A stretch of 64,000 nucleotides of DNA, from the NCBI RefSeq assembly GCF_037104765.1, contig NZ_JBAWSY010000001.1:1-64000 (forward strand). Reading direction: 5' to 3'. This stretch comes from Psychrobacillus mangrovi (GTDB lineage Bacteria; Bacillota; Bacilli; Bacillales_A; Planococcaceae). The notes under the pieces are model-generated. The model did no database searches and was not told where the DNA came from. It saw only the letters and a program-made list of their open reading frames with translations. Every line of letters begins with the position of its first letter. The stretch's first letter is position 1. A program made the translations under genes and the position numbers. Shown here piece by piece: positions 26,162-34,551 of the stretch.

Positions 26162-26349
26162 CTAATTTCACCTCCCAAACAATATAATGTAAAGTTAGTA
26201 TTGTTTGTGTTGACCTATTTTATCCTTTATAAGAAAGTCTTTTATTACTTAACTCATATATAAATTCGATATAATTAGTTGTGAATTTGGTACAATCGGA
26301 AGAAACATCTCAAGAGCACTTATTGATGTAATTTTTTTTGCTTGATTGA

Positions 26350-26574
26350 TTAATCCTTTCCAGTGATTTTAATAGCTGGAGTGTTATTGTAGATGTATGT
26401 TGGGAGTACTTCCTCATGGCTAGCATCATAGAACTCTTCTTGGATGGCAATATTCGCCTCAGTTGTAGAGCTAGCTCCCTTTTTTGAGGTGATTTTATTG
26501 TCCTCATTCATTATTTCATTCAAATCAATATTTGCTTCAGCTGTTTCCATATTGATAAACTCATCTTTTTTCAT
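26350..26574 (-). CDS. hypothetical small acidic protein
   Basis: A 74-residue protein rich in Asp, Glu and Asn (MKKDEFINMETAEANIDLNE) with no membrane segment or recognisable domain. The start is supported by AAAGGGGTGA upstream of the ATG at 26574; a further ATG 30 bases upstream lacks a site. It lies on the same strand as the coat genes, 190 bp before them. A spore or secreted-peptide role is possible, but I do not recognise it. Confidence 0.5.
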   Translation of the reverse strand: MKKDEFINMETAEANIDLNEIMNEDNKITSKKGASSTTEANIAIQEEFYDASHEEVLPTYIYNNTPAIKITGKD

Positions 26575-26884
26575 CTTTATCACCCCTTTATTACTTTTTA
26601 GCATGTAACAAAAACGGATAAAAAATTCTATGTGTAACTTAATTTTTATATATTACTAATCAATTGTAGTGAAGAATTGCACTTAAATTAATGGAGATTT
26701 AGTTGTTTTAGAGTGTAAGTGAGTATAAAACCCAACTATAGTTAAAAATTATAGAGTTGCTTAGTCAGTAATTTTTACTATCCAACAAACAGGATAGCTT
26801 ACTTGATATTGCTAAAATAATTATTAAATGGTAATTTTAACAAACAAGGTTTGCAATTTGGTAGCATATTTGGGGGGATTAAAC

Positions 26885-27916
26885 ATGGCTACTTCACGTA
26901 TTACAAATCGAAAATCTAAGAAAAAAAGAAAAACTCTATATACTATATTAATCATTGCAACGCTTTTACTGTCTGGAGCTATCGTTTTAGCAATTAACCT
27001 ATCTATTGAAACTAAAAATGCTACCTCCAAAATGTACAAGGCTTTGGACCGTGACAAAGTAAACGAGGATAATTCCATTAAAGCTGAGGACTCTGCATTT
27101 ACATTATTACTGGCAGGCATAGAGCGCGATGAGGGAGAAAAATACGGTCGTTCAGATATGCTCATTGTAGCAACGGTTAATCCTAGGGCAAAAAAAATAT
27201 CTATGGTAAACATTCCACGTGACACAAGGGTCTTCATTGAAGAACTAGGGATGGAGGATAAAATAAATCATGCATATTCTCTTGGAGGAATGAACTCCAC
27301 TATCAATACGATGGAGAACCTATTGGATATTCCAATCGATTATTATGTTTCCACCGATTTTCAAGGATTTGAAGATATTGTTGATACAGTAGGCGGGGTT
27401 GATGTTGAAGTTCCATTTACTTTTAAAGCTCAGCTTACAGGAAGTTTAAAGTGGAAAACGTATACCAAAGGGAAGATGTTTTTAAATGGTAATGAAGCTC
27501 TTGCTTATGTACGTATGCGTAAAAGTGATTTAGAAGGAGATAAAGGACGAAATACGCGTCAAAAACAAGTTATTCAAGAAGTAATAACTAAAGCCACGAG
27601 CTTTAGTAACATAACAAAAGTGGACGATATGATGAAAGATGTTGGAGAGAACGTAAGAACAAATATTCCTTCTTCAAAATATATCGGCTTGATAAAAATG
27701 TATCAAACAATAAAGTCATCTCCAATCGAGCAATTGCAACTGGATGGTACTAATCAAAAGGCATATAGCGAGTTAGAAAAGAAACAAGTATGGTACTTCT
27801 TCCCAGATGAAGAATCTCTAAATAAATTAAAAGAAACATTGATAATTAATTTAGATAATTCAGGACAAAATGCACAAAGCAAAATAAGTACTACAAAGTT
27901 AGCGATAGAAGAGTAA
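26885..27916 (+). CDS. LytR-CpsA-Psr (LCP) family wall-polymer ligase
   Basis: A 343-residue membrane-anchored protein. Basic N-terminus (NRKSKKKRK), one TM segment (about 19-40), then the extracellular LCP domain: TLLLAGIERDEGEKYGRSDMLIVATVNP, IPRDTRVFIEELGMEDKINHAYSLGG with the catalytic/phosphate-binding Arg and Asp residues, and ALAYVRMRKSD..GDKGRNTRQKQVIQEV. These proteins transfer teichoic acid or other polymers to peptidoglycan. The ATG at 26885 follows GGGGGGA; 19 upstream codons are excluded because they would precede it. Confidence 0.9.
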   Translation: MATSRITNRKSKKKRKTLYTILIIATLLLSGAIVLAINLSIETKNATSKMYKALDRDKVNEDNSIKAEDSAFTLLLAGIERDEGEKYGRSDMLIVATVNPRAKKISMVNIPRDTRVFIEELGMEDKINHAYSLGGMNSTINTMENLLDIPIDYYVSTDFQGFEDIVDTVGGVDVEVPFTFKAQLTGSLKWKTYTKGKMFLNGNEALAYVRMRKSDLEGDKGRNTRQKQVIQEVITKATSFSNITKVDDMMKDVGENVRTNIPSSKYIGLIKMYQTIKSSPIEQLQLDGTNQKAYSELEKKQVWYFFPDEESLNKLKETLIINLDNSGQNAQSKISTTKLAIEE

Positions 27917-28059
27917 AACTATTTCTTAGAATAGATTTGGTTTATTTTAATTAGAAGAAATTGTACTAATTGGACAGTCAATTGTATACAGTTAAATTTG
28001 TTTCGTTAATAAAAAGTGGTTCTCTTTTCGATTATATATTCTAATGGAGGTTTTGTTGA

Positions 28060-28115
28060 TGGGTTGCTTAGGCAACTCTTTTTCTTATTGAGCTAACTGG
28101 GTGAGTTGGTTTACG
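28060..28115. repeat. dispersed repeat GTTGCTTAGGCAAC + AACTAAC-type element, copy 1
   Basis: The hairpin GTTGC-TTAG-GCAAC (28063-28076), a T-rich spacer and then CTAACTGGGTGAGTTGGTTTA. It is homologous to 29165-29220. Such elements are scattered in Bacillales intergenic DNA; here the two copies bracket the ArsR-VOC pair. Confidence 0.65.
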
Positions 28116-28171
28116 AAGAAAACTATGAAACTATCAGTTCATTATTAGTAAAATTGTATCCATTCGACAAC

Positions 28172-28201
28172 TTGACAAGCAACCATACGGTTGCCTATAC
28201 T
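28172..28201 (+). promoter_or_regulatory. strong promoter with spacer operator for ArsR/VOC genes
   Basis: TTGACA (28172-28177), 18-bp spacer and TATACT (28196-28201). The spacer holds the perfect inverted repeat GCAACC-ATAC-GGTTGC (28179-28194). The expected transcription start, about seven bases after the -10, coincides with the ArsR ATG at 28208, implying a leaderless message. Confidence 0.75.
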
Positions 28202-28207
28202 TGATGC

Positions 28208-28483
28208 ATGTGGGATAAAGACGCTATATTCAAAGCACTCAGCGACTCGACTCGGCGGCTGATATTAGACGAACTATCCGAACGTAACGAGCAAACATTG
28301 TATGAACTTACGGTACGTCTCATTACGAAGCACGACCTTACCATTTCGCGACAGGCGATAGCTAAACATCTTTCTGCGTTGGAAGATGCAGGGCTCGTAG
28401 AATCAAAACGAAAGGGAAAATATCGTGTGCTAATGTTTAACAACGAACCCCTTAAAAACTTGTTGAAAGGATGGATAGAGTAA
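28208..28483 (+). CDS. ArsR-family winged-helix regulator
   Basis: A 91-residue regulator: ALSDSTRRLILDELSERN (helices 1-2), SRQAIAKHLSALEDAGLV (recognition helix) and KRKGKYRVLMFNNEPL (wing), ending KNLLKGWIE. It has no metal-binding cysteines. No Shine-Dalgarno sequence precedes the ATG, and the -10 box ends only six bases before it, so translation is probably leaderless. A spacer palindrome points to autorepression. The downstream VOC gene (124 bp away) has its own good ribosome binding site and is the likely coregulated effector. Confidence 0.87.
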   Translation: MWDKDAIFKALSDSTRRLILDELSERNEQTLYELTVRLITKHDLTISRQAIAKHLSALEDAGLVESKRKGKYRVLMFNNEPLKNLLKGWIE

Positions 28484-28607
28484 TTTTATAAAAAACAATA
28501 ACAAAATCGGAACAGGACTTCTGACGAATGTGTGGTTTGTTTTGCTTGCAGCCAGATTGTTAGCATGGGCACCATACGTCGCAAATATTAAAGGAGGCAA
28601 AAACAGT

Positions 28608-28991
28608 ATGAAAATCATTGTTACCAGTATATTCGTACAAGATCAAGACACGGCACTAGAGTTTTATTCGGAAACGCTGGGTTTTGTAATAAAGCATGAC
28701 GTTCCCATGGGGAAATTTAGGTGGATAACGCTTGTTTCTCCAGAAGATCAAGACGGTACCGAGCTTTTGCTCGAACCGAATGACCATCCTGCCGCCAAAG
28801 AGTATCAAAAGAAGATTTTCGCCGATGGCATCCCAGCAACAATGTTTGGCGTAGCAGATGTTCGCAAAGAGTACGAGCGATTACTGGAAAAAGGCGTGAA
28901 GTTTACAATGGAACCGACAAAAATGGGCGAAGTCACAATAGCTGTCTTGGACGATACATGTGGCAACCTTATTCAGATAGCACAGAAGTAA
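28608..28991 (+). CDS. VOC family protein (glyoxalase-like)
   Basis: A 127-residue protein with two VOC modules: MKIIVTSIFVQDQDTALEFYSETLGF with KWITL-type strand, and ATMFGVADVRKEYERLLEKG to VAVLDDTCGNLIQIAQK-like end (AVLDDTCGNLIQI). AAAGGAGG precedes the ATG at 28608. In Bacillales this type is often encoded after a small ArsR regulator, as here. A detoxification role is inferred; the ligand is unknown. GC content of this and the ArsR gene appears higher than neighbouring genes, consistent with transfer. Confidence 0.85.
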   Translation: MKIIVTSIFVQDQDTALEFYSETLGFVIKHDVPMGKFRWITLVSPEDQDGTELLLEPNDHPAAKEYQKKIFADGIPATMFGVADVRKEYERLLEKGVKFTMEPTKMGEVTIAVLDDTCGNLIQIAQK

Positions 28992-29078
28992 CTTTATGAC
29001 GAAGTAACGTTATAGACTTTATTGGTAAGTTTTAAGTTCGGTGAAGTGTATTTTATCAAAAATTTAACAATTTTAAGC

Positions 29079-29108
29079 TAACCCTGTCCTAATTTTAGGA
29101 CAGGGTTA
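29079..29108 (+). terminator. long hairpin downstream of the VOC gene
   Basis: TAACCCTGTCCTAA pairs perfectly with TTAGGACAGGGTTA with a two-base loop, 87 bases after the VOC stop. The T-run is poor (TATATGTTT). Confidence 0.6.
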
Positions 29109-29164
29109 TATATGTTTAGGGTGAAAAAATACACTTAAACTAAGGGTGCTCTAGTTAATAATCA

Positions 29165-29220
29165 TATGTTGCTTAGGCAACTCTTGATTATTATAAACTA
29201 ACTGGGCAAGTTTGTTAAAA
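29165..29220. repeat. dispersed repeat GTTGCTTAGGCAAC + AACTAAC-type element, copy 2
   Basis: GTTGC-TTAG-GCAAC at 29168-29181 followed by AACTAACTGGGCAAGTTTGTT at 29196-29216. It is homologous to 28060-28115. Confidence 0.65.
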
Positions 29221-29258
29221 ATAATTATGGTAAAATTAAGAGAAAAGTGGAGGAGCAA

Positions 29259-29753
29259 ATGAATAATCACAAGTTTGATGAGTTTATTAAAATTGCAAAA
29301 AAACTAAATGATATTGAAATTATTCCATTGTTAATGGGTTCGGTTGGTTTAGAAGTCATTACAAGAAAGAGTTGGGATGCTCAAGACTTAGATGTTCATG
29401 TACCTGGAGATAAAAGAGGGTGGGAAGTGCCGCCTGAATTATCTATACATAACTGGATTGATATTGTGAAAATCATGAATTCAATGGAATATAGACTAAT
29501 TGATTTGCATGAACATGAGTTCTCTAAAGAGGGGTTATCAGTTGAGTTTGGCATTATTGACACTTTACCGAATTTCGCAGGGATACAATTAGAGGATTTA
29601 GAAATACACCAAAAGGGAGACGTAAAGTATTATTTACTAAATCCTGATCAATATTTATGTATCTACGAGTCTTCTTCTAAGGACAGTTATCGAGCAGATA
29701 AAAATAATAATAAAGATATTAGAAAAATAGATTTCTTAAAGCATGAAATATAA
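29259..29753 (+). CDS. nucleotidyltransferase-fold hypothetical protein
   Basis: A 164-residue protein whose N-terminal third shows the polymerase-beta-like pattern: hydrophobic strand then MGSVGLE (GS) and, 12 residues later, DLDVHVPG (DxD). The C-terminal part (YYLLNPDQYLCIYESSSKDSYRADKNNNKDIRKIDFL) matches a Bacillales family of orphan proteins sometimes misannotated as biosynthetic isomerases. A nucleotidyl-transfer role is inferred from the GS..DxD pattern. GGAGG lies five bases before the ATG at 29259. No partner gene that would suggest toxin-antitoxin action is adjacent. Confidence 0.6.
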   Translation: MNNHKFDEFIKIAKKLNDIEIIPLLMGSVGLEVITRKSWDAQDLDVHVPGDKRGWEVPPELSIHNWIDIVKIMNSMEYRLIDLHEHEFSKEGLSVEFGIIDTLPNFAGIQLEDLEIHQKGDVKYYLLNPDQYLCIYESSSKDSYRADKNNNKDIRKIDFLKHEI

Positions 29754-29830
29754 TGACTAAAATCTTTACTAATTTTATTGTGCTAATGTGTGCATAGTTA
29801 AACAAGACCATCATTTATTAATAATCTCAA

Positions 29831-30541
29831 TCAATCGCTGACATGCTCTTTCCGTCTAAAGATTAGCCATGCAGAAAAGCTAAATAATAGCAATAAACCT
29901 TCCAACGTAAAAATGTACCAAGGATAGGGACCCAACAAATCAAAAAGACTTGGGCTATCGGGTTTGTGACGTAAATACCAATAGTTCCCGTTATTCCGTT
30001 GGTTCACATACAAAATTACAGGTAAAAGCAGATTGATAAAGACAAGTAGTTTTATTACTGATTTGAAAGTCGGATAATATCCCTTCGCCCACATGAAATA
30101 TAGGATCACCCATACAACCACCATATGGGTATAGAAAAAATGAAAAAATCGAAAGTGCGGAAAATTGTAAGTTAATGCAGGAGTAAATATAGCTTGTGTA
30201 GCACCAAATATGGCTATATAAAATAATATTTCAAAGAATATTTTTTTTCTTGTCAGCAATAATATTACACAAAGTATGAGTCCAATATTGCACAACTCTA
30301 ATGGCATGGATCGCCCGACTTTCCAAAGTTCATTATAGTACATCCAAAAGTGATATGTCATTTCGGATAAAATCAAAGAAATGGCTACTCCTATTTCAGC
30401 TATTCTCCATTTGTCATCGTTTAATTTATACCGGTAAAGGAAAATCACGACTATAATTAGAACAAAAAGTGTTATTATCGCAAAATGACTTATTGAAAAC
30501 AAGCTAAAACCTGAAGATATATTACTTGGACCAAACAACAT
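29831..30541 (-). CDS. TIGR02206-type membrane protein (YwaF-like)
   Basis: A 236-residue integral membrane protein with seven hydrophobic segments. Diagnostic segments are FSISHFAIITLFVLI, LPLELCNIGLILCVILL, FHFFYTHMVVVWVILYFMW and GPYPWYIFTLEGLLLLFSF, which match the YwaF/TIGR02206 family. Function is unknown. It is a single minus-strand gene between two plus-strand groups. A partial copy of the GACCATC hairpin repeat lies just beyond its 3' end (about 29797-29812). Confidence 0.85.
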   Translation of the reverse strand: MLFGPSNISSGFSLFSISHFAIITLFVLIIVVIFLYRYKLNDDKWRIAEIGVAISLILSEMTYHFWMYYNELWKVGRSMPLELCNIGLILCVILLLTRKKIFFEILFYIAIFGATQAIFTPALTYNFPHFRFFHFFYTHMVVVWVILYFMWAKGYYPTFKSVIKLLVFINLLLPVILYVNQRNNGNYWYLRHKPDSPSLFDLLGPYPWYIFTLEGLLLLFSFSAWLIFRRKEHVSD

Positions 30542-31106
30542 CTTTTTGCCACCTTCTCTTTGTTTTATCTACAAGCATAAGGTGTGCATTTATATGAGTA
30601 TTATTCGGTTATAAGTTGCTAACTAGTAGAGGTGCCGGTTAGATTTACAGGAATAGACAGAGGAAGTTAATGGCTGCTTCTTTATTTTTGAAGTTAGTAA
30701 ATTAAAACGGGTGCTTTAGTTAAACAAGACCATCGTTTCGATGGTCTATTTTTTTACTAAAACATCAAGTAGATCTCAGAAATCCATTGTGAAATGTTAC
30801 ACTTAAACTAACGGGACAGCGTTCCTGTTTGAAAGATGTCCAGGGTCTTGCAGAAAAAAGAGCCCTCTAGTATGATGCTGAGTGTCAACAACCATTGATC
30901 TATCATACTCGAGTCTTTCCTTCTCACGGAAAGATGGCACTTGCAGCACTAGAAAATACGCCAATGCCTCAGGAACTTCAAGGAAAAACAGCGGAAGAAC
31001 TTGTCTTTCTCTACCTCAGGTAGGGGGAAGAAAGTGGGCGCTTTTTAAATCCTATTCTTTTGGTTATACTTGGATAAAGATGACTAACTTGGAGGGATTT
31101 TAACTA
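30542..31106. other. interval with repeat copy C and an unassigned scrap
   Basis: Besides the repeat at 30727-30815, a frame at about 30932-31021 reads MALAALENTPMPQELQGKTA and ends in FLYLR. It has protein-like composition but no ribosome binding site, and I cannot name it. GGAGG before 31107 serves the lipoprotein gene. Confidence 0.4.
30727..30815. repeat. dispersed intergenic repeat, copy C (most complete)
   Basis: GACCATCGTTTCGATGGTC hairpin (30728-30746), a T-run, AACATCAAGTAGATCTCAG, GTGAAATGTTACAC and TTAAACTAACGGG. It is homologous to 127-202 and 4866-4936 and joins the two repeat modules (hairpin and AACTAAC) in one unit. Confidence 0.75.
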
Positions 31107-31541
31107 ATGAAAAAGTATTTAACTCTGGCGATAGCTCTATTGATTACGGTTATATTAAGTGCATGCGGTAAGAGCGAGAGCGAACAAACAATCGAGGCAT
31201 CGCAAGATATTTCAGTAAATCAAAATGCACCAACACAAGAACAACTAAATGCGCAACTGAAACAAGAAGCTCTAGTCATTGATTTTGTAAAAGCTAATGC
31301 AGAAGAAATTGAAAAGGATACAAAAGTAAAAGTAACAGGTGAAATAACTGTTATATCTAAGTCTGGTATGTTAGGTGAGTTCACTTTAACAACTGATGAG
31401 AATGACGGAAACGGTATGTACTCAATAATTAATACAATGGGAATAGAAGTGAGTGAAGGTGATACTGTTACAGTTTATGGTTTATTCGATGGCAAAGATA
31501 ACTTAGGTTACCCATCAATTGTTGCAACTGTAATTGAATAG
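31107..31541 (+). CDS. secreted lipoprotein with OB-fold-like domain
   Basis: A 144-residue lipoprotein. Signal peptide MKKYLTLAIALLITVILSAC with lipobox LSAC (Cys20); the linker is Glu/Gln-rich. From about residue 75 (VKVTGEITVISKSGMLGEFTLTTDENDGNG ... EVSEGDTVTVYGLFDG) the pattern resembles the tRNA_anti-like OB fold common in small Gram-positive lipoproteins. It would be anchored to the outer face of the membrane. GGAGGG precedes the ATG. Ligand and role are unknown. Confidence 0.8.
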   Translation: MKKYLTLAIALLITVILSACGKSESEQTIEASQDISVNQNAPTQEQLNAQLKQEALVIDFVKANAEEIEKDTKVKVTGEITVISKSGMLGEFTLTTDENDGNGMYSIINTMGIEVSEGDTVTVYGLFDGKDNLGYPSIVATVIE

Positions 31542-32191
31542 ATGATGTGAGGTGATCAGTTTGGCCAACCCATTAATACTATCTGTAATGAAGGATGTCA
31601 AAAACTGAACACTGGGGGCAGAGTAGAGCATTTAAATATCAAAGTAAAATAAAGTATGGATGAAGGAAAAATGATTGCTGAAATCTAAAATCAAATCTAA
31701 ATTTATATTCTAAATTCGAAATAGTCTGCGCTTTTGGTGCAGTCTTTTTGTTTTGATTTGAAAGAGGTGAGTGCGTGACTAGGAATCAGAAGCAGATGAA
31801 ACCATGTAGCAAGTATGGATGCGATAATCTTACTCGTTCACGTTACTGTAATGAACATAAATCAGAGCATAGTAATCAGCATAGATACTAAGACAAGCAT
31901 GACCATAAATCTGTCGTGGCTTTTTATTATGCATAAAGGGTGATGAGTATTGATATTGATTCAATTATTAATTATAGGAATAGCTCTAATGTTTATTCTC
32001 AGAGTCTGCAAACACCAGTTACATTTACTGAACAAGAACACTTCAGTAGTGTCTTTTCTTATTCAAAATGGGTGTTTTTCTTAAATAAGAACTGTTAAAT
32101 AAATTTAACTTGATTACAATGTTTTGGATAAGTCCATCTTGGATTGAAAAAGGTGTAATAACGGATATAATGTAAAACCTATTATTTACCA
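31542..32191. other. interval with phage-like remnants
   Basis: Downstream of the lipoprotein gene a start-less frame (about 31558-31650) reads ICNEGCQKLNTGGRVEHLNI and stops. An HNH-type remnant follows at 31775-31891, then an unassigned frame at about 31941-32099. A short hairpin (ACACT..AGTGT) lies near 32038-32053. The interval looks like degraded phage or mobile DNA. Confidence 0.45.
31775..31891 (+). pseudogene. phage-type HNH endonuclease, N-terminal zinc-ribbon fragment
   Basis: GTG preceded by AGAGGTGAG opens 38 codons containing CSKYGCDNLTRSRYCNEH, a C-x4-C-x8-C-x2-H zinc-binding pattern found at the N-terminus of many phage HNH endonucleases. The frame stops at HRY and no catalytic HNH domain follows. 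It is best read as the stump of a phage gene. Confidence 0.55.
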
Positions 32192-32237
32192 TTGAATAAG
32201 AACGTTCGTTCGACATATAATATGAGAACAGACGTTC
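32192..32237 (+). promoter_or_regulatory. SOS promoter with two LexA boxes
   Basis: TTGAAT (32192-32197) and TATAAT (32216-32221) form a sigma-A promoter with an 18-bp spacer. GAAC-GTTC-GTTC (32200-32211) lies in the spacer, and GAAC-AGAC-GTTC (32226-32237) covers the start point. Both match the Gram-positive LexA core GAAC-N4-GTTC. Double occupancy predicts tight repression until DNA damage. Confidence 0.88.
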
Positions 32238-32258
32238 CTTATGAGAGGAGTAAATAAT

Positions 32259-33512
32259 ATGTATGAAGGGATAGAAAGTCGGAAAATAATATGTATTGAT
32301 ATGCGGAGTTTCTTTGCGAGCTGTGCAGCGGCCGATGCAGGGCTGGATGTGATGAATACCCCCATTGCTGTGATTGGTAATATGGAGCATAAGGGAAGTA
32401 TTGTACTTGCTGCATCTCCTATGATGAAGAAAAAATTTGGTGTAAAAACAGGAACCCGACTATTTGAAGTTCCAGATCACCCGTCTATTCATTTAATTGA
32501 GCCAAAGATGGAGTTTTTTGTTCGGGTTTCCGTTGAAATCGTTCGCTATTTAAATCAGTATGTTCCGAATGAAGCAATTCATGTGTATAGCATCGATGAG
32601 TGTTTTGCTGATTTAGGTGGGACCGAAAAGCTTTGGGGTCCAATTGAAAAAACAATTAAGCGAATACAAGATGGCATGTACAGTCAGTTTCAATTGCCGT
32701 GCGCTGTTGGGATGGGTCCAAACATGCTAATGGCTAAGCTTGCGCTAGACTTAGAAGCAAAAAAGACAGGTTTTGCAGAATGGAAGTATGAGGATGTGCA
32801 AAAAAAATTATGGCCTGTTACTCCTTTAAGTGAGATGTGGGGTATTGGTTCTCGTTTAGAAAAGACATTGAATAATATGGGGATTTTTACAGTTGGGCAG
32901 TTAGCACAAACTTCTCTCGCTACATTAGAAGCAAAATTTGGTGTCATGGGCAACCAACTTTACCATCATGCGTGGGGAATTGACTTGTCCGAGCTTGGAG
33001 CTCCTTTAGTGAATGGCCAAATTAGTTATGGAAAAGGGCAAGTATTGTATCGTGATTATCGTACAAAAAAAGAAGTGATGGCAGTAATTTTAGAAATGTG
33101 TGAGGATGTGGCAAGACGCGCCAGAGAAGCGAACATGGCGGGAAGAACCATCCATCTTCAAGTCGGATACAGCAAAGATTCATTTGGAGGGGGATTCAAT
33201 CGTTCTCGTTCGATAGAAGAACCGACAAATGCCACGATGAAAATATATAAAGTATGCGAACAGATTTTTGACGAGTTTTATGATCATCGGCCCGTTCGTA
33301 GATTGGCAATTTCTATTACTAATTTAGAGCCGGAATATTCGATGCAGCTCAGTTTGTTTGAAGAAGGAAAGTGGAAGGAACGAAAGCTAGGGAAAACAAT
33401 GGATTTGCTACGAAGCAAATATGGCTCCACCGCAATTCTACGCGCTGTATCCTACACAGAAGCAGGAACAGCGTTAAAACGTGCTGGTCTGCTCGGTGGG
33501 CATAAGAAGTAG
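32259..33512 (+). CDS. uvrX: Y-family (UvrX/YqjW-type) DNA polymerase, SOS-inducible
   Basis: A 418-residue translesion polymerase. Catalytic acids are Asp14 (IDMRSFFASC), Asp113 and Glu114 (YSIDECFADLG). The little finger follows the helix-hairpin-helix-like region (PLSEMWGIGSRLEKTLNNMGI). QLSLF at 364-368 is a clamp-binding motif. It bypasses lesions on the DNA template at the cost of accuracy. GAGAGGAG precedes the ATG. Two LexA boxes control it. Its own 3' hairpin is incomplete, and a decayed copy of its 3' end with an intact terminator lies at 34552-34814. Confidence 0.92.
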   Translation: MYEGIESRKIICIDMRSFFASCAAADAGLDVMNTPIAVIGNMEHKGSIVLAASPMMKKKFGVKTGTRLFEVPDHPSIHLIEPKMEFFVRVSVEIVRYLNQYVPNEAIHVYSIDECFADLGGTEKLWGPIEKTIKRIQDGMYSQFQLPCAVGMGPNMLMAKLALDLEAKKTGFAEWKYEDVQKKLWPVTPLSEMWGIGSRLEKTLNNMGIFTVGQLAQTSLATLEAKFGVMGNQLYHHAWGIDLSELGAPLVNGQISYGKGQVLYRDYRTKKEVMAVILEMCEDVARRAREANMAGRTIHLQVGYSKDSFGGGFNRSRSIEEPTNATMKIYKVCEQIFDEFYDHRPVRRLAISITNLEPEYSMQLSLFEEGKWKERKLGKTMDLLRSKYGSTAILRAVSYTEAGTALKRAGLLGGHKK

Positions 33513-33805
33513 GAGTGAGAACCAATCGAACGTTGTTGACACCAAACGAAAACATGACGTAATCCCTAAAAGGACAACATTATGTTTTTCTTCTAGTTGT
33601 ATTTTAGAAAGTCAGAGTGACATATTTATTTTAACGGTTTCCTATTAAATGTCTTGTTAATTTAGATTTTTTGCGTAGATTTCTTCTGACATTTCTAAAT
33701 AAATTTATATGATAAATCCCATGAAATATGTCCTTACTATGCCGATAATATAAATACTATAGATTCATTTTATTTAAGAGATATTTAATACTAGGAGATA
33801 ACATT
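33513..33805. other. short interval after the polymerase
   Basis: The first 22 bases continue the segment duplicated at 34770-34792. ATCGAACG (the left arm of the terminator seen at 34783) is present, but its right arm is not. The rest is AT-rich without a gene. Confidence 0.5.
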
Positions 33806-34483
33806 TTGATAAATCAAAGAAATAGGAAAAGATTATTAATTACTTCAATTATTTTGGCTATGCTAGTATGTTTAGAAGGTTTTCAAGCGCCCTCTATGAG
33901 CGCTTCAACAATCCGGGTTGCCTGTGTAGGCGATAGCATTACTTATGGATATGGGTATCCTGCCGAATTGCAAACCCTGCTCGGTACCGAATATAGTGTG
34001 GAGAATTTTGGTTATAGCGGCAGGACTGCTATGAGAACAGGCGACAAGCCATATGTTGATGAAGAAATTTATCAGGACAGTTTAAACTACTTACCGGATA
34101 TCGTTGTAATTATGTTTGGAACGAATGATTCAAAAGTACAAAATTGGTTAAGTAAAGAGGAGTTTAAAAAGCAATATAGAGAGCTTCTGCAGTCCTATAC
34201 TCAGTTAAGTTCCAAACCTGTTGTCTATCTCAATACACCCGCAACTCCTTTTTATGTTGATGGAAAAATGGAAGGCCCTATGGAATTTAATATCCAGAAG
34301 GATAAGGTCGATGAAGCAGCTGAAGCAGTAAGGGAATTAGGCAAAGAACTTGGATTACAAGTACTTGATTTTAATGATATAACAAAGAACCATCCAGAAT
34401 GGTTTAAAATAGATGGAATCCATCCAAATGCAGATGGAGCAAAAGCAATTGCCAAATTGGCATATGATGGCATCAAAAAATAA
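33806..34483 (+). CDS. secreted SGNH/GDSL hydrolase
   Basis: A 225-residue exported esterase/lipase. The N-terminal signal sequence (RKRLLITSIILAMLVCLEGF) probably ends near SMSA-S. Catalytic blocks are block I CVGDSITYGYG (nucleophile Ser), block II FGYSG, block III FGTNDSK, and block V DGIHPNADG with the catalytic Asp-His. The TTG start follows AGGAGAT. It is flanked by homologous polymerase 3' sequence on both sides, suggesting it entered the locus by recombination. Substrates may be acyl or acetyl esters outside the cell. Confidence 0.88.
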   Translation: MINQRNRKRLLITSIILAMLVCLEGFQAPSMSASTIRVACVGDSITYGYGYPAELQTLLGTEYSVENFGYSGRTAMRTGDKPYVDEEIYQDSLNYLPDIVVIMFGTNDSKVQNWLSKEEFKKQYRELLQSYTQLSSKPVVYLNTPATPFYVDGKMEGPMEFNIQKDKVDEAAEAVRELGKELGLQVLDFNDITKNHPEWFKIDGIHPNADGAKAIAKLAYDGIKK

Positions 34484-34551
34484 TTTAGTATTTCAGTGCT
34501 ATGTTTAGCATCCATAACCTGATACACCCATGCAAATGCTCCCTAGTATAC

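Noticed and set aside
29259..29753. Toxin of an AbiEii/MenT-type system
   Set aside because: The GS..DxD pattern is present but there is no adjacent antitoxin or regulator gene to support it.
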